Source: Erigeron canadensis
Taxonomy: Eukaryota; Streptophyta; Magnoliopsida; Asterales; Asteraceae
DNA: 64,000 bases
Assembly: GCF_010389155.1 (NCBI RefSeq)
Contig: NC_057761.1
Location: 58,402,587 to 58,466,586 of the forward strand
Reading direction: 5' to 3'
Shown piece by piece: positions 31,274-43,462 of this stretch. The notes below the pieces were generated by a model, which searched no databases, was not told the origin of the DNA, and saw only the letters and a program-made list of their open reading frames with translations. The first letter of the stretch is position 1; each line of letters begins with the position of its first letter. The position numbers were made by a program, and so were the translations under genes.

Positions 31274-33006
31274 TTAATTATACAGACTTGCATTGGGCAG
31301 CCTTTGAGCCGGGATAGCAATGAGTGGCATTCTTTTTTTAAGTTGAACGCCAAATTTTTCCGAAAGGTCGTGCATTTCACCCTTTGGCAAGCTCCAGTCA
31401 AATGAATGCAAAAGTGAAGCCAAGATGAACATTTGCATTTTCTCTGCCAAAGGTATACCCGCACAGATTCTTCTCCCTGATCCGAATGGAAAGAACTTCA
31501 AATTGTTTCCATTAAAATCACATTTGCTTGTCAAAAACCTCTCGGGATTAAAGTCTAATGGCTTGTCCCAATATCGAGGATCTCGATGAATTGACCAAAC
31601 ATTCAGAAAGACGGTACAACCCTTTGGGATGGTGTAGCCACCTACCGTGCAATCCTGGCTTGGCGACCGTGGCAATAGGAAAGGGACTACTGGGTGCAAC
31701 CTAAAAGTTTCCTTAATTGTCGCATCTAGATATTCTAGTTGAGATAGGTGGGATTCTTCGACTATGTTGTTTGTTCCTACAATTTTTGCTAATTCCTCTT
31801 GGACCTTAATCATTACATTGTGATTTTTCATAATTTCTGCCATTGCCCATTCTGCAAGTGTTGTGGTTGTTTCTGTTCCTGCAAGCATAATGTCCTGAAC
31901 AACGGAAGTCTCGTGTTAGTAATCTTTTGTAAAATGAAAATGGTAAAAGAGTTTGAAAGAGGAGATCATATATATTCTTGAGTTTGATTCCATAGCTGTT
32001 AAGCATATACTAGTGATAATCTTACCACAAGAAGTGCCTTTATTTGGGTAATGTTAAGAGATGTTGCATGTTTTTGGTCCTTGAGATCTAATAACATCTG
32101 TAAGAAATCTTTCTCCCCTTCGTGCCCAACTCCATCTTGTGACCTTTTCAAGTTAGATTTGATCCGATCTTCAATGATGCTTGTTAGAATTTGCTCCAAC
32201 TTGTTCCGTTGCTTCTTCATGTCTCGCTCAACACCTTGTAAATCCAACCATGCTAGACTAGGGAAAAAATCAGACAAATTCGGTTTTCCAAAAATGTCAT
32301 GAATGTTCATAGACACCATTTGCAACTCATCTCCAAGATGGCTATGACGTTCTGCCTCTTCATCCAATGACTTTCCCCAAATCATGTTTGTGATGACATT
32401 AGCCTCTGTCAAGAAAGAAATTTGGCTTATGTTGACTGAGGTACCAATTTTACTAAAAACGTCCTTGATGGTTTTTCTAACTTCATCCTTCCGTAACGAA
32501 CCACATGCTTCAAGATTCTTGTTACTTAGAAGCTCACTGACAAATATTTTACGCAGATTACGCCACTTAGAGTTGTTTTTGGACAATACTATATCTTGGC
32601 CTCCATAGGTTATTACAGAGGCAGCAACAGTCATGTCGCGGTTAGAGAAGGCCTCGTCTTGGTCACGAACAACCTCCTTTGCCAACTCTGGGGTGTTGAT
32701 CACAATGTGAAGCTTGCGTCCCAAATGAAACTTGAAAATGGGGCCATAGGAATGAGCCATGTTGGTTAACTGTTTGTGTAAGTCGGGATTAAGAAAAGGA
32801 AGGTACCCAACAATCGGCAAAGAATATGGACCCGGTGGCAATGGTGGCGCATGGATTGAAGAAGACCTTGGAAGTGTGAACTTGTTCCATAAAATAGCGA
32901 AGATTGCCACCGAAATGGTGACAAATGCAATAATAAGCTCTTTGTTGTTGCTCACTTCCAGCCACCATGATCCATAATAATTGCTTAGCTGTGACATTTT
33001 TGCCAA
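31274..33006 (-). CDS. P450-1: cytochrome P450, CYP706-like (533 aa, two exons)
   Basis: Exon 1 is 33006-32026 and exon 2 is 31894-31274. The 131-bp intron has GTAAG and CAG borders and is phase 0 between Val327 and Asp328. Seen: N-terminal anchor helix (about 21-41), proline hinge PPLPPGP, I-helix AGTETT (332-337) for oxygen activation, ETFR (389-392, ExxR salt bridge), PERF (444-447), and heme loop PFGSGRRICAG with ligand Cys471. All key residues are present. As an ER-anchored monooxygenase it would use NADPH-P450 reductase. The GGQDIV and SEKFG segments suggest CYP706, whose known members oxidise sesquiterpenes or flavonoids; the substrate here is unknown. Met4 is an alternative start. Closest in the window to P450-3. 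Confidence 0.92.
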
Positions 33007-35461
33007 CTAAGAAACTATATGTCTTAAGAGTTTTTATCTACTCCCTATAAAATACTTTTCCACCTTGTGATAATTTTCTTTCTCGGCGTTCAATTTTTTA
33101 TTTTATTTTAATGTTGTTGAAAAAATAAGCTTTCTTTCTTGGCGTTCAATTATGTAACATAAACAAGTTGACTTTTATTCCATTATGGTATATGCTAGTT
33201 GTATGTATTCCAAATTAGAATTCCTATTTGTCCACTTTGAGTAATTCCCTATTTGCAACTATTATATATATATATATATATAAAGAAATTATGAATTTAG
33301 CAAAAAATAATTAAAAAAAAAAAAAGAAAACAAAATAAAATGGATAATGAAAGTGAAGATAGGTGCCTGTATTTCCACATATATAAAGAGAAATATAATT
33401 CGTACTTCAAAGTTCAAACCGGTTTTTATAATTGTGTCGTTTGTAACCACTAACCAGTAATATGAAGCCCAGTCCAGATTCTATCAGTTTCAGAGCCCAA
33501 ACCTTCCTAGTCCATCACTCCATCTTATATTTATCTTTTAACATGACTGGTTTAATCGAAATATAAAATCGATATTGAAACATTAGTTCTAACTTCACTT
33601 AGGGTTTGTACTAACAACTTGTTAAAATTGTTGAAATTAAACTTGATGGTTTTACATAAACAAAATCGTAGCCCAAAAAATAAAGTGATAAGTCTCTGAA
33701 AAATGAAAATAGAAACAACTACTTGCTGTGTTTAAAGTAAAACAAAAGATGTAGCTAATTAACTTGTTGTAAGTGACAAATTATGCGGTTCACGGAAACA
33801 TGTCTATGTGGAGTTGTGGACCCGATCATAATTTCGTTAAACACCATCATCACCCACCTAAATGTCCACGTAGCTAAGAACTTAAAGAGATTATTAAATA
33901 CATGAAAAAAAAAAAAAATTCTTATCGCTTATCGAATTAAATAAATAATACTCTATCAATATCCATCTCCCCTTAAAGATAGCCAAACCACACTTGTGGA
34001 GTTGTGGTGGCATTTCGTCTCTGCCAAACTAAATACATATTTTTAAAAACCGTACATTACATTACAATTACTACGATTACAATACTACAATAGATACCCA
34101 AAGCTAAGACCATTTTTTTGTAGTTACATAACACGAATGACAAATAGAAGTATAGAACCCACCACTCTACGTACATCTACAAGTTTTATGATGAACTGAT
34201 AGATGGAGGGAAGGTATCGGTATATATGGACACTAAGATTATTACTAAAACCTGCAGGGAATTACCAAAAAACCAAGCCAAAAAAGCATGTGAAAAAAGC
34301 AAGGAAAAAGACCCGTGAGCACACAAATCCATGCTTCAGTACTTTGAACTAGACTCCAAAATAAACTCCAGAATAATCAATAATGAAATAGGAAATGATA
34401 TATGTACTAAATAAAATAGTATACAAATATGTGATGCAATAGATTCATGAATTTTTATGATAAGAGGTAAAGGTGTAGTGTTGATTATTGGCAATTTGAC
34501 AAGTTTTGGTAAGTAATTTGATCAATAAGAGCACACCATGTGGTATTCCAAAATTTTGTCAAAACTTGCTAAAATTCAACAAGTTTGTGAGGTCGGCAAT
34601 TCGACATATCGGCTAGTAACTAATTAATAATTAATTTATATGGTGCATGTGGCACTTGCCCAACGTTCACTAGCATCGGCCAAAACTAGCCGATATAACT
34701 TGCCAAAACTTGCCGATGCTAGCCGATTCACATGCTATAGGCTTTCCAAATAGCCGATATTTTTTACCAATAAAACTTGGCGAATATACTCTTGCCCATA
34801 ACAATATTAGCTTCCATATATATGAAACACTTTCGCCTTGAAAATAAATGACACTAGTACTCTTTTAAGTCATTGATGAAAATGTGAAACTGATTTCAGA
34901 GTAGCATAACTAGAGTAAAAAAAAAACAGTCTCTTTATTTTTTTTTCTACCAAAACGTCATGTTTCTTATATTATTTATATATTCTTTTCATAAAATTTT
35001 TATGAGTTTTTATTTTAATAGTGTTAAAAAGAAGTAATATATTCACATCGCACTCATTAAAATTTTTTTGAATGTACATACTTTTAACATTACTTATTTT
35101 TACATTAATGAGGCAATTACCTAAACTACTTGTTGCCACAAGGCCCACAATCACCACCACGATTGACCGCAGCCACCATAACATCGCTTCCATCACCATT
35201 GTCATATTGCGTGAATACCTTTTAGTTGTATCATAAACCTTTGATGCTTTAGAAGACATGAAAGATAATGCAATCAACATTTTAGTGAAAATAAGAAATT
35301 GGTTACTATAATAAGCTAAAATAACATAATACTTTTAAATTGTTTGATTTGAAGATGATAAATAGAATTAGAATTTAAGTTTTTCTTGGAAAAAAAAAAA
35401 CAAAAACATAACTTTTTTACTGTTTACTTTGTATATGTAAACGCTTATATATTATGGTTAT
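33007..35461. other. Intergenic region upstream of P450-1
   Basis: P450-1 promoter side, then AT-rich sequence. A TA run sits at 33264-33283. Around 34480-34790, repeated TTGCC and GCCGAT motifs in both orientations suggest the subterminal arrays of a small decayed transposon. A 102-codon frame at 34972-35280 is low-complexity and not called. Confidence 0.35.
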
Positions 35462-35820
35462 AAGGGTGAGTTATTTTGAGAACTCCTAAAAAAAAAAATT
35501 CAAGAACCATTCTAGACCACACATTCTTTTCCTCTTTCTCTCTCTTCAATTAAATAATAAAATTCACCCAAATCATTCAAAATGTTCTAACTCACAAACC
35601 GTAAATCGTTAGACGAAACAAAAAACATGGGTAGTCTTAAAATTTCGTCCTCTTTCAGTAGAGATCCAATCGATATACTTTTGACGACTTTTTAATTTTT
35701 GTTTTCTTTTTGCTAGTTACACATAACTTACACATGTGTAGGTATGTGTAGGTTGAACAAAAATTATAATTCGAAACGGGCTTCGCCCTAAAGGATATTC
35801 ATAAACCAAAGCTAGTGGGG

Positions 35821-35888
35821 GTGATAGGTCATAGAGGGTGATAGGTCATAGAGGGTGATAGGTCATAGAGGGTGACAGGTCATAGGGG
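35821..35888. repeat. 17-bp tandem array inside the foldback
   Basis: Four copies of GTGATAGGTCATAGAGG start at 35821, 35838, 35855 and 35872, the last with a T-to-C change; a degenerate fifth follows. The period is exact. Confidence 0.9.
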
Positions 35889-36069
35889 TGACCAGTAAGG
35901 GGTGATCTACCTAACGGGCTCCACCCTTAGCCGCTATTCCTCCGCCATGGACTGACGGGCTCCATTCTTGGCTACCATGGCTCTGCCATAGATTTACGGG
36001 CTCCGCTCTTGACCTTCATTGTTGTGTACATATGTTCATTTACTAATTTACATGTGAAAACAATGATCT

Positions 36070-36131
36070 TACACATGTGTAGGTTGAACCTACACATGTG
36101 TAGGTTGAACCTACACATGTGTAGGATGAAC
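36070..36131. repeat. 21-bp tandem array with ACACATGTGT palindrome
   Basis: Three copies of a 21-bp unit carrying ACACATGTGTAGGTTGAAC follow each other; a related partial copy lies in the opposite arm at about 35730-35757. Each unit contains a perfect 10-bp palindrome. Confidence 0.85.
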
Positions 36132-36389
36132 GCGATGGGAAAAAAAACGAAAATTAAAAAGTCGTCAAAATTATATCGAATTGTATCTCTAATGAAAGAG
36201 GATGAAATTTTAAGACTACCCATGTTTTTTGTTTCGTCTAACGATTTACGGTTTGTGAGATAAAACATTTTAAATGATTTAGATGAATTTTCTTATTTAA
36301 TGGAAGAGAGAGAAAATATAAGAAATTGAGTGATCCAGAATTATTCTCGCGTTCTTTTTTATTTGTAAGTTCTCAAATAACCCTTCCGC

Positions 36390-37036
36390 TATGGTCATAT
36401 GGTGATACTAAGGTATGATTCGTAAATAACAAAACATTATCCATATCCATATACCAAATTATTTTAATTTATATTTTTTGATGTATACGAATCAAATATC
36501 ACAAGATGGTCTAAATTATCTTGTCTTACCTAGCTAGCAAGAGAAAACTCCCTATTAATAAAGGTAAACTCCAGTTCTATTCATATATACCATAGTACGT
36601 AGGTAGTGAGAAATATATCAGATCAAGTGCATCTATCACCAAAAAAATGCGACAAAGCCGCTACATGGCAAGAAGGCCCATATATATAAATTATATTATA
36701 TTATTGCCACATAAAATCTTGTCTTACGTAAGAAAATACGTAGAATATATAGATGTGATATAGATGTTTGAACAAACAAAACACCATAGAAAGTATTGAC
36801 TTGGTACACAATAACTAAAGACGTACATTCAATCAACATAGCAAATAGTTCATCACGTGGCCGGAGAATAAGTGACGTAGATGGATTTATTAATACTTAT
36901 ATTTTACCCATTAACGAACAACACCAGTCGTTCGCAAAAAGAAAACAAAAAACACTAGTCTACCCATGCATCCAAAAGTGAAAATATATCGATCAAATTA
37001 AATCTCGAAGCTTGTAGATTTTAAGTAGCAAATTAA
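36390..37036. other. P450-2 downstream region
   Basis: AT-rich sequence with no gene, transposon end or RNA gene recognised. It adjoins the P450-2 stop codon. Confidence 0.4.
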
Positions 37037-38761
37037 TTAATTATAGAGACCCGCATCAGCTAACCTTTGAGACGGAATAGCAATGAGTGGTTTTCTTTTC
37101 TTAAGGGTAATACCAAATTTTTCAGAAAGGTCATGCGTTTCACCCTTTGGCAAGCTCCAGTTAAACGAGTGCAAGAGAGACGCGAAGACAAACATTTGCA
37201 TTCTCTCGGCCAATGGAATACCTGGACAAATCCTTCTTCCTGATCCAAACGGGAAGAACTTCAAATTGTTTCCGTTATAATCCCATTTGTTTTTCAAGAA
37301 TCTATCTGGATTGAATTCCAAGGGATTGTTCCAGTACCGAGGATCCCGGTTGATTGACCAAACATTTAAAAAGATGGTACAACCTTTTGGTATGGTGTAT
37401 CCACCTACAACGCAATCTTGGCTTGGTTTTCGTGGCAATAGCAATGGGACGACAGGGTGCAACCGGAATGTTTCCTTAATTGTTGCATCTAGGTATTGTA
37501 GTTTTGGGAGATGAGATTCCTCTACTATGTTGTTTTCCCCCACCATCTCTTCTAGTTCTCCTTGAACCCTTTTCATTACCTTCTCATTACACATGATTTC
37601 CGCCATTGCCCATTCTATCAGTGTCGTCGTTGTTTCTGTCCCCGCGGTCATAATGTCCTGAAATGAAATAATAAATTAGATTCGATCATTTAGCTACTCA
37701 TCATCATATAATAAAAAAATTCAATCGACACCAATGATCAGCAGGCCAGGTAAGTTGTGTCGTTCATTTAAAATTCGATCTTAATTAATTACCACAAGGA
37801 GTGCCTTTATTTTTGTGATGTCAAGTGCGGATGGATGCTTTTGGTCTTTAAGATCTAGCAAAATTTGCAAAAAATCTTTCTTTCCATCACGGCCAGCTAC
37901 TCCATTTTGTGCTGCTAATTTCGAGTTAGATTCGATTCGATCTTGAATGATGGCAGTGAGAACTTGACGCAACTTGTTAAGGTGTTTTTGCATGTCTCGC
38001 TCAACACCTTGCAGATCAAATCGTGCAAGACAAGGGAAGATGTCAGACAGGTTTGGCAGTCCAATAGTCTCAGCTATGTCCGAAACTATCATCCTTAATT
38101 CGTCTCCAACTTGGCTGCCAGCCGAGGACGTAGTAGTGTTGTCCCAAACCATGCTTGAAACAACTTTCGCCTCGGTTGAGAAAGCAATCTCGTTAATATT
38201 GACTGATGTACCGATTTTACCAAAGATATTTTTGATGGTTTTTCTGACCTCGTTCCTTCTAAGGGAACGACATGCTTCGAGATTTTTGTTATTCAAAATC
38301 TCCTGGACTAATATCTTTCGAAGGCTACGCCAGCTGGAGTTGTTGTCCGAAAACACTATGTCTTGACCTCCGTAACTGTATATCGAGACAGCAACTGTTT
38401 GTTGGCGGTTAGCAAATGTGTCGTCTTGGTCGCGAACCACTTCTTTTGCTAATTCTGGGGAGTTAATCACGATGTTAACCTTGGATCCCAAATGGAACTT
38501 GAAAATGGGTCCGAAGGTGTCAGCCATCTCGACAAACTGTTTGTGCAATTCAGGACCAAGAAACGGAAGGTACCCAACTATTGGCAAAGAACGTGGACCT
38601 GGTGGCGAGGAGGAGCTTGAAACAGTAGTAGTCATTTTGTACCATAGACTAATAGTCAAAATTACTACTGAAATGGTGACAACTGCAAGAGTAAATTCCG
38701 TATTGTAGTTGCTGCTCGTCATTTCCCACCACCATGACCCATAGTTGTTTAGCTGTGACAT
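37037..38761 (-). CDS. P450-2: cytochrome P450, CYP706-like (529 aa, two exons)
   Basis: Exon 1 is 38761-37793 and exon 2 is 37657-37037. The 135-bp intron starts GTAATT and ends CAG, in phase 0 at the same Val/Asp junction as the other two genes. Met at 38761 (MSQLNNYGSWWWEM) is chosen by alignment with P450-1; an in-frame Met 11 codons upstream exists. Seen: anchor helix (TLAVVTISVVILTISLWY), SSPPGPRSLPIVG hinge, AGTETT, ETFR, PDRF in the PERF position, and heme loop FPFGSGRRICPG with Cys467. All catalytic features are intact. It is more diverged from P450-1 and P450-3 than they are from each other, mainly in a Ser/Thr-rich loop (NTTTSSAGSQ) before DELRM. Substrate unknown. Confidence 0.92.
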
Positions 38762-38815
38762 TTTCCAATTGATATGTGTGGGATATATTATCAATATAAT
38801 TCAATGGCTTGTTTA

Positions 38816-38850
38816 GATATATAGTCATGTTTAGATATATAGTCATATAA
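38816..38850 (-). repeat. Short tandem duplication in the P450-2 promoter
   Basis: Two adjacent copies of a TTTAGATATATAGTCAT sequence lie 60-85 bp upstream of the chosen ATG. They contain TATATA cores and may hold the TATA box; called by sequence and position only. Confidence 0.5.
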
Positions 38851-40373
38851 ATGCCAAGGTTACACTGAGATATAAACAGAGGTGGGGCAACATTTGATTT
38901 TAAACAAAGTCAGATTTTTTTATTGGAAGTTTGGAACAGGCCAGAAAAAATAAATAAATATAAAGGAAACTGTTCAGTATTTTTTTTTTTCCAGGTTTTC
39001 AGCCCGGACAGTGAATGGAAGAGGTAGCAGACCTTATCTCTACTTAAGTAAAGATGTTACTTTCATTTTCTACATAAATGATAAAAAGAGACCCTCCAAC
39101 CTTTGCATGAGATGAATTGACTTTTGAACTGAAAACTTTTATCGACATGATGTGTTTTTTTATTTATTTAATAATTAAAATATATACATTTGAGTTTACA
39201 TTGGTAATAGTTTTTATTTAATATAATTATAATTTATCAATACTTTTGAAAATAATCCTAATCCAACTATGTTTTCGATCAGTTATTATTATTAATTAAA
39301 TTATTTAATATTATTATTTATATAAAAATGAAAAGCTCTAACAAAGATATCCAATTTAAATATTAACATACTGTAATTATGACCACGAATATCGCATTAT
39401 ACATATGAAAAAAAGGATATTGGGGAACTCTAGCCCCGGTACCACAATTGGATACCCATCACTTTAGACTCTAGAGTACGGAATTGATGCCCTTACGGAT
39501 ATGAATATCTATAAACTTCACTTCACTATTCATATCGTCATTATGGACCGACTAGCTACCAATATATAATACTATAAATATACGTACCAATATAATACTA
39601 TACTAAAAATTACATAGTATTTATCTCATATGTGTTTTATTAACTTATACAATATGCTATAAAAATTATACAATATAATAAATAAATTATTATTTGTGAT
39701 ACAATGTCAATTCTGAATAATTATGTAAGCATGGAAGCATCAATTCAGTTGTCAACGGTGTTTGCTTTCATTCACCTAATGTCCTAATCCTATCTTTTTT
39801 TAAAGGTTAAAAATTAATCGATTTAAAATTTATTTAAAGAGATACATGGTGACTCATTGATGATAATTGATTTTATAAATGATGTACTTATGAAACAAAA
39901 CAATGAAAACGACGATATCAAATCCTAAAGGGTAAATAAATGAGAATACTCTAGTCCAACTCCCATGTACCTTTCTAGATGTAGAACGTACATGCATATA
40001 ATTCATTCTGGGTAAGTCACTATAATCACATATGAATCATAAGATATAATTTATCAATTTGTTTTGAACCCGTTAGGCTATAGCTTTCATCTATATACTT
40101 ATATGGTCAGACGATGACGGTATCACCTGAATCTTCATCCCAATGGAAAGTAAAAAGTAAACCCTCATATATTAACTCGTGGTAAATGAATTTCTAAAAC
40201 AAAATAAAAACCAAAACGTTTTCATGTTTTGACCAAATGAGTACCATCTTGGATTTTTAGGTTAAAATTTTCAAAAGGTAATAACTAATTGTGTTTATTG
40301 AATTATTACGATTGTAATTTAGTTTAAGTATCAATTATTACGATTGTAATCTTTATCTTTATATATATATATT
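38851..40373. other. Intergenic region upstream of P450-2
   Basis: AT-rich sequence without a recognised gene. It is presumably the distal promoter grading into transposon territory. Confidence 0.35.
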
Positions 40374-41308
40374 AGGGATAACTACAGAAAATAGAAAACA
40401 ACTTTCGACCAATTCACGAAAATAGCAGTGACCTTTAAAAGTTTTGTTTTTTAGAAATGAACTTTCATTTATTACCGGAAATAGCAACATTTAATACGTG
40501 TACATGGTGACGTGGACATTTTTTGATTACGTGGTATTTTCTAATGACGTGACATTATTCTTTATTTATTACTATTTAATTTTTTTATCAGTCATTTCCC
40601 CACAAAAAAATATGGTTTCGTTTCAGTTTTGGTTTCGGCAAGGTATTTATTCTCGTCATTATATTCTGAAGCTGATTTCAGTTTCTTTTCATTGATTTTT
40701 GTTGAGTCTCTTCCATTTTCAAGTATTGAGAAACTGTGTATGAAGATCATAAAGGACACATAGATCTATATCTTCTTTGTCTATTTCGAGATTTAAAATC
40801 TCTAAAATTAGATGCCAAAACATATTTGTTTTCGTCAGAGAGAGATCCTGGGGATGTTTAGGTAAGACGAGAGTTTCATAGGCCGGATTTGGTTCGTTTA
40901 AGAAGAGTTTGTCTGCGGATGAGATAGATCCAAATGATGAAGGTCCAGAGGTGTTCTCAAACTCGAACAAACTATCAACGGTTTCTAAGTTAGTTGAAGA
41001 AATTGAAAAAAAACCATCTCCACATCCAACACTGACGAGGTTTTAAAGTAATCCGACTATAAATTAGAGTTCATTGCTATTTTCGTAAATTGTTCAAAAG
41101 GTCCTTTCTATTTTCTATGTTATAAAGAATGCCACGTCATTAAAAAATGTCACGTAATCAAAAGATGTCCACATCACCATGTCCACGTGTCAAATGTTGC
41201 TATTTCTAGTAATAAATGAAAGTTCATTTCTAAAAAATAAAACTTTTAAAGGTCACTACTATTTTCGTGAATTGGTCGAAAGGTGCTTTCTATTTTCTGC
41301 AAATATCC

Positions 41309-41310
<2 letters not shown>
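40374..41310. mobile_element. Long-TIR element (MULE-like), possible gene-fragment carrier
   Basis: Ends AGGGATAACTACAGAAAATAG and, inverted, AGGGATATTTGCAGAAAATAG. Arms of about 190 bp (40374-40565 and 41118-41310) pair well, sharing GACCAATTCACGAAAATAG and GAACTTTCATTTATTAC-type blocks. The target duplication cannot be read because both flanks are TA-rich. The inner 550 bp includes an 83-codon minus frame (40719-40970) of more normal composition than the surroundings, which may be captured from a host gene; I do not recognise it. Confidence 0.75.
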
Positions 41311-41342
<32 letters not shown>

Positions 41343-41350
<8 letters not shown>

Positions 41351-41547
41351 GGCAACTGAACCAATAGTTTATTGATCAATCATAACTCTGGATTTTAACA
41401 AAAGAAAAATTACTGATGTTATAATAATAATTCTAAAAACTATAACGTCAATTTACGTATTATTTATATTAAAAGACAGCTCAACTAATAGTTTATTGAC
41501 CAATCATAAATATTGATTTTAACAAATTAAAAATTACTGATGTTATA
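41343..41547. repeat. Two tandem copies of a 120-bp Helitron-like segment
   Basis: Copy 1 starts at about 41345 with TATTAAAAGGCAACTGAACC and copy 2 at about 41466 with TATTAAAAGACAGCTCAACT. Both continue through AATAGTTTATTGA-x-CAATCAT and AAAAATTACTGATGTTATA. Copy 2 is split by the solo LTR and resumes at 42044. A weaker relative is at about 44840. Confidence 0.75.
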
Positions 41548-42043
41548 TGATGATGTACCACCCTTAAAGGCTACAGATTAAGGAGCGTAACTAACAATAA
41601 GGATGGGGCCTAATTATGTTGGGGACTCCATCCGCAGCCTCCTTCAGAACCGGAGCCTCTCATGAGATCAACCTGAAAGTACGTTATACTACGAATGACG
41701 TATGATTTGGGACCATCATCATACTACTTTGTCTTCACTCGGCAATAAGACAAAGTTTGTTACACTACAGTCCACACCGAATGACGGCCTCCTGCCTCGC
41801 CAGCGTCACTCTAAAGGGACCAGATTCTAGATCCTTCCATGAGGCACTATAAATACTCTTCATTGGTGACTTTAGAACCCAATGACAAATTCACACAAAC
41901 ACCCCATTTTTATACTTGGTGGCGTGAAGCAACTGTGATACTTCACACCAATTGGGAATCGCCAGCAAGTCTAAAAAACCTTCCAACCATTTCCTAATAC
42001 GAGATTAACCCCCGGTAATTAAGTGTAACTTTACCCGTAACCA
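41548..42043 (+). mobile_element. Solo LTR, 496 bp, TTATA target duplication
   Basis: The element begins TGATGATGTACC and ends CCCGTAACCA, with the usual TG...CA ends. It is flanked by TTATA at 41543-41547 and TTATA at 42044-42048. A TATA-box-like CTATAAATAC lies at about 41848-41857, as expected of an LTR promoter. No internal retroelement sequence adjoins either side, so it is a recombined solo LTR. The superfamily is not determined; the strand is inferred from the TATA box. Confidence 0.8.
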
Positions 42044-42096
42044 TTATAATTATAATTATAGAAACTATAATGTCAATGTATCTATATAAAATTAAT

Positions 42097-42130
<34 letters not shown>

Positions 42131-42321
42131 GGGGAAAGTGAGTCTGGGGTTGTTCCCCATCTAAGATTAGATGGGGAACCCCTCACACTTGGTTTTTATA
42201 ATCATAAAAATCATGGGGGGCCATGTATTTATTTAAAATTCAAACAAATATTAGAATATTTGTATGTGAGGGGTTCCCCATCTAAACTTAGATGGGGAAC
42301 AATCCCATACTCGCTTTTCCC
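42131..42321. mobile_element. MITE (family M), copy 2
   Basis: Inverted ends GGGGAAAGTGAGTCTGGG and AGGGAAAAGCGAGTATGGG (complement), with each arm containing the palindromic GTTCCCCATCTAA-x-x-TTAGATGGGG and a CTCACA block. The element sits between two long TA runs (42101-42128 and from 42322). It is the same family as the copies at 17371 and 46870, judged by layout and the shared YACCTAAGNTTRGGTG-like core. Confidence 0.8.
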
Positions 42322-42368
<47 letters not shown>

Positions 42369-42369
42369 A
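42322..42369. repeat. Compound (TA)n(TG)n microsatellite
   Basis: About 22 bp of TA repeats run into about 24 bp of TG repeats, directly at the right edge of the MITE. Confidence 0.95.
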
Positions 42370-43432
42370 TACACCAATAAATTAAGACAGGATTATAACT
42401 TCTATTTAACGACACGTGACACTGTTTTGAAGCGACAAATGTCTTTTTGGTTAAATAAACTAAAGGAAAATGCTAAATAAAGTCCTTAGGCTTCACTTAA
42501 GGTGCATAAAAAGATTGTACATTTTCATATCAAAAGTCCACCCCCTGGTTTTTATGGTAAATATACAACTATTTAATGCACCTTAACGAAAGTCTTTATT
42601 TAGCAAAACCCTAAATTAAATTATTAGGACGACAACTACGTTTTAGTCTTTGACAATAATAATAACACCATGTTTCCTTATTATCCAATTAATATTAGTA
42701 TTAGAAAAAATAATTTAAACTTTTTATAGAATGATGTCATAAATGAAAAAATAAAAAAGATATAATTGATAAAAATAAATGTAATAATAACAATTAAGCA
42801 TTATTTAAAAAATCATGATGTTATTAGAATTTTATTTTATTTATATAAGAGATTAGTAATCCTATATATATTGTTAAACAATCGTAATATCTGAATTTAT
42901 GTTTCCCTAAGGCTTCATTTTTTTTCTACTAATAAACTTCCTAATGATTCGACGGTGAATTTAATTGCATATCATCTTTTTGACTTTGTTTACTTGATTT
43001 TCAAAATTTATTCCACTATTTGTTTTTTTATTACGTTTTGCAAATCATTTATTTATGTTGGCAAAATAAATAATACTTTTTGTTGAAGACATTCATGCTA
43101 TCTTCTGCTTAATTATTTATGTTTTGCATATCATTTATTTATAAGTTTTTATAATTATGTTATGCTAAAACCATATGATTTAATTTAGGGTGATTGATTT
43201 ATATATTATGCTATGTTTTTCGTGATTATACATTATAGTTTTTGTTATCACTGGTCAAACATAACGTCTACTATCGAATAAACCGTGGCTATAACGGACC
43301 TATTGATAAAGGATATCATTCTGAAAGCAATTGATTATTCTTTTTGTTTGCACATAAAATACCTTTTTTTCCAATCCATTATTACCCCAAATATTTGAGA
43401 TTATCTTTCTTGATTACATAATTATTAGTAGA
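42370..43432. other. AT-rich region, probable Helitron body
   Basis: No gene was seen. The Helitron 3' end at 43462 implies that at least part of this stretch is the body of a nonautonomous Helitron whose 5' TC end could not be placed. A small inverted repeat lies around 42480-42600 (AAAGTCCTTAGGCTTCACTT against its partial complement). Confidence 0.35.
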
Positions 43433-43462
43433 CCGTGCAACGTGCACGGATATTAGTACTAA
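43433..43462 (+). mobile_element. Helitron 3' terminus (hairpin plus CTAA)
   Basis: A perfect 7-bp stem with 3-base loop, CCGTGCA-ACG-TGCACGG (43433-43449), is followed 10 bases later by CTAA and a T. This is the canonical Helitron end: subterminal hairpin, CTRR, insertion before T. Confidence 0.75.

Larger units (their letters stand above)
35462..36389. mobile_element. Mutator-like foldback element with 9-bp target duplication
   Basis: The termini are inverted: AAGGGTGAGTTATTTTGAGAA at the left against the complement of TTCTCAAATAACCCTTCCGC at the right. Arms of about 300 bp pair over 35462-35760 and 36090-36389, including GACGACTTTTTAATTTT and AACGATTTACGGTTTGTGAG blocks. The 9-mers TATGGTTAT (35453-35461) and TATGGTCAT (36390-36398) differ at one base. 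The centre holds a 17-bp tandem array and repeats of ACACATGTGTAGGTTGAAC. No transposase is encoded. Confidence 0.82.

Noticed and set aside
34972..35280. 102-codon frame on the minus strand
   Set aside because: Low-complexity, GGTGGT-rich sequence typical of transposon filler.
35821..36131. CRISPR-like array
   Set aside because: The units are contiguous tandem repeats without unique spacers, inside a eukaryotic foldback transposon.
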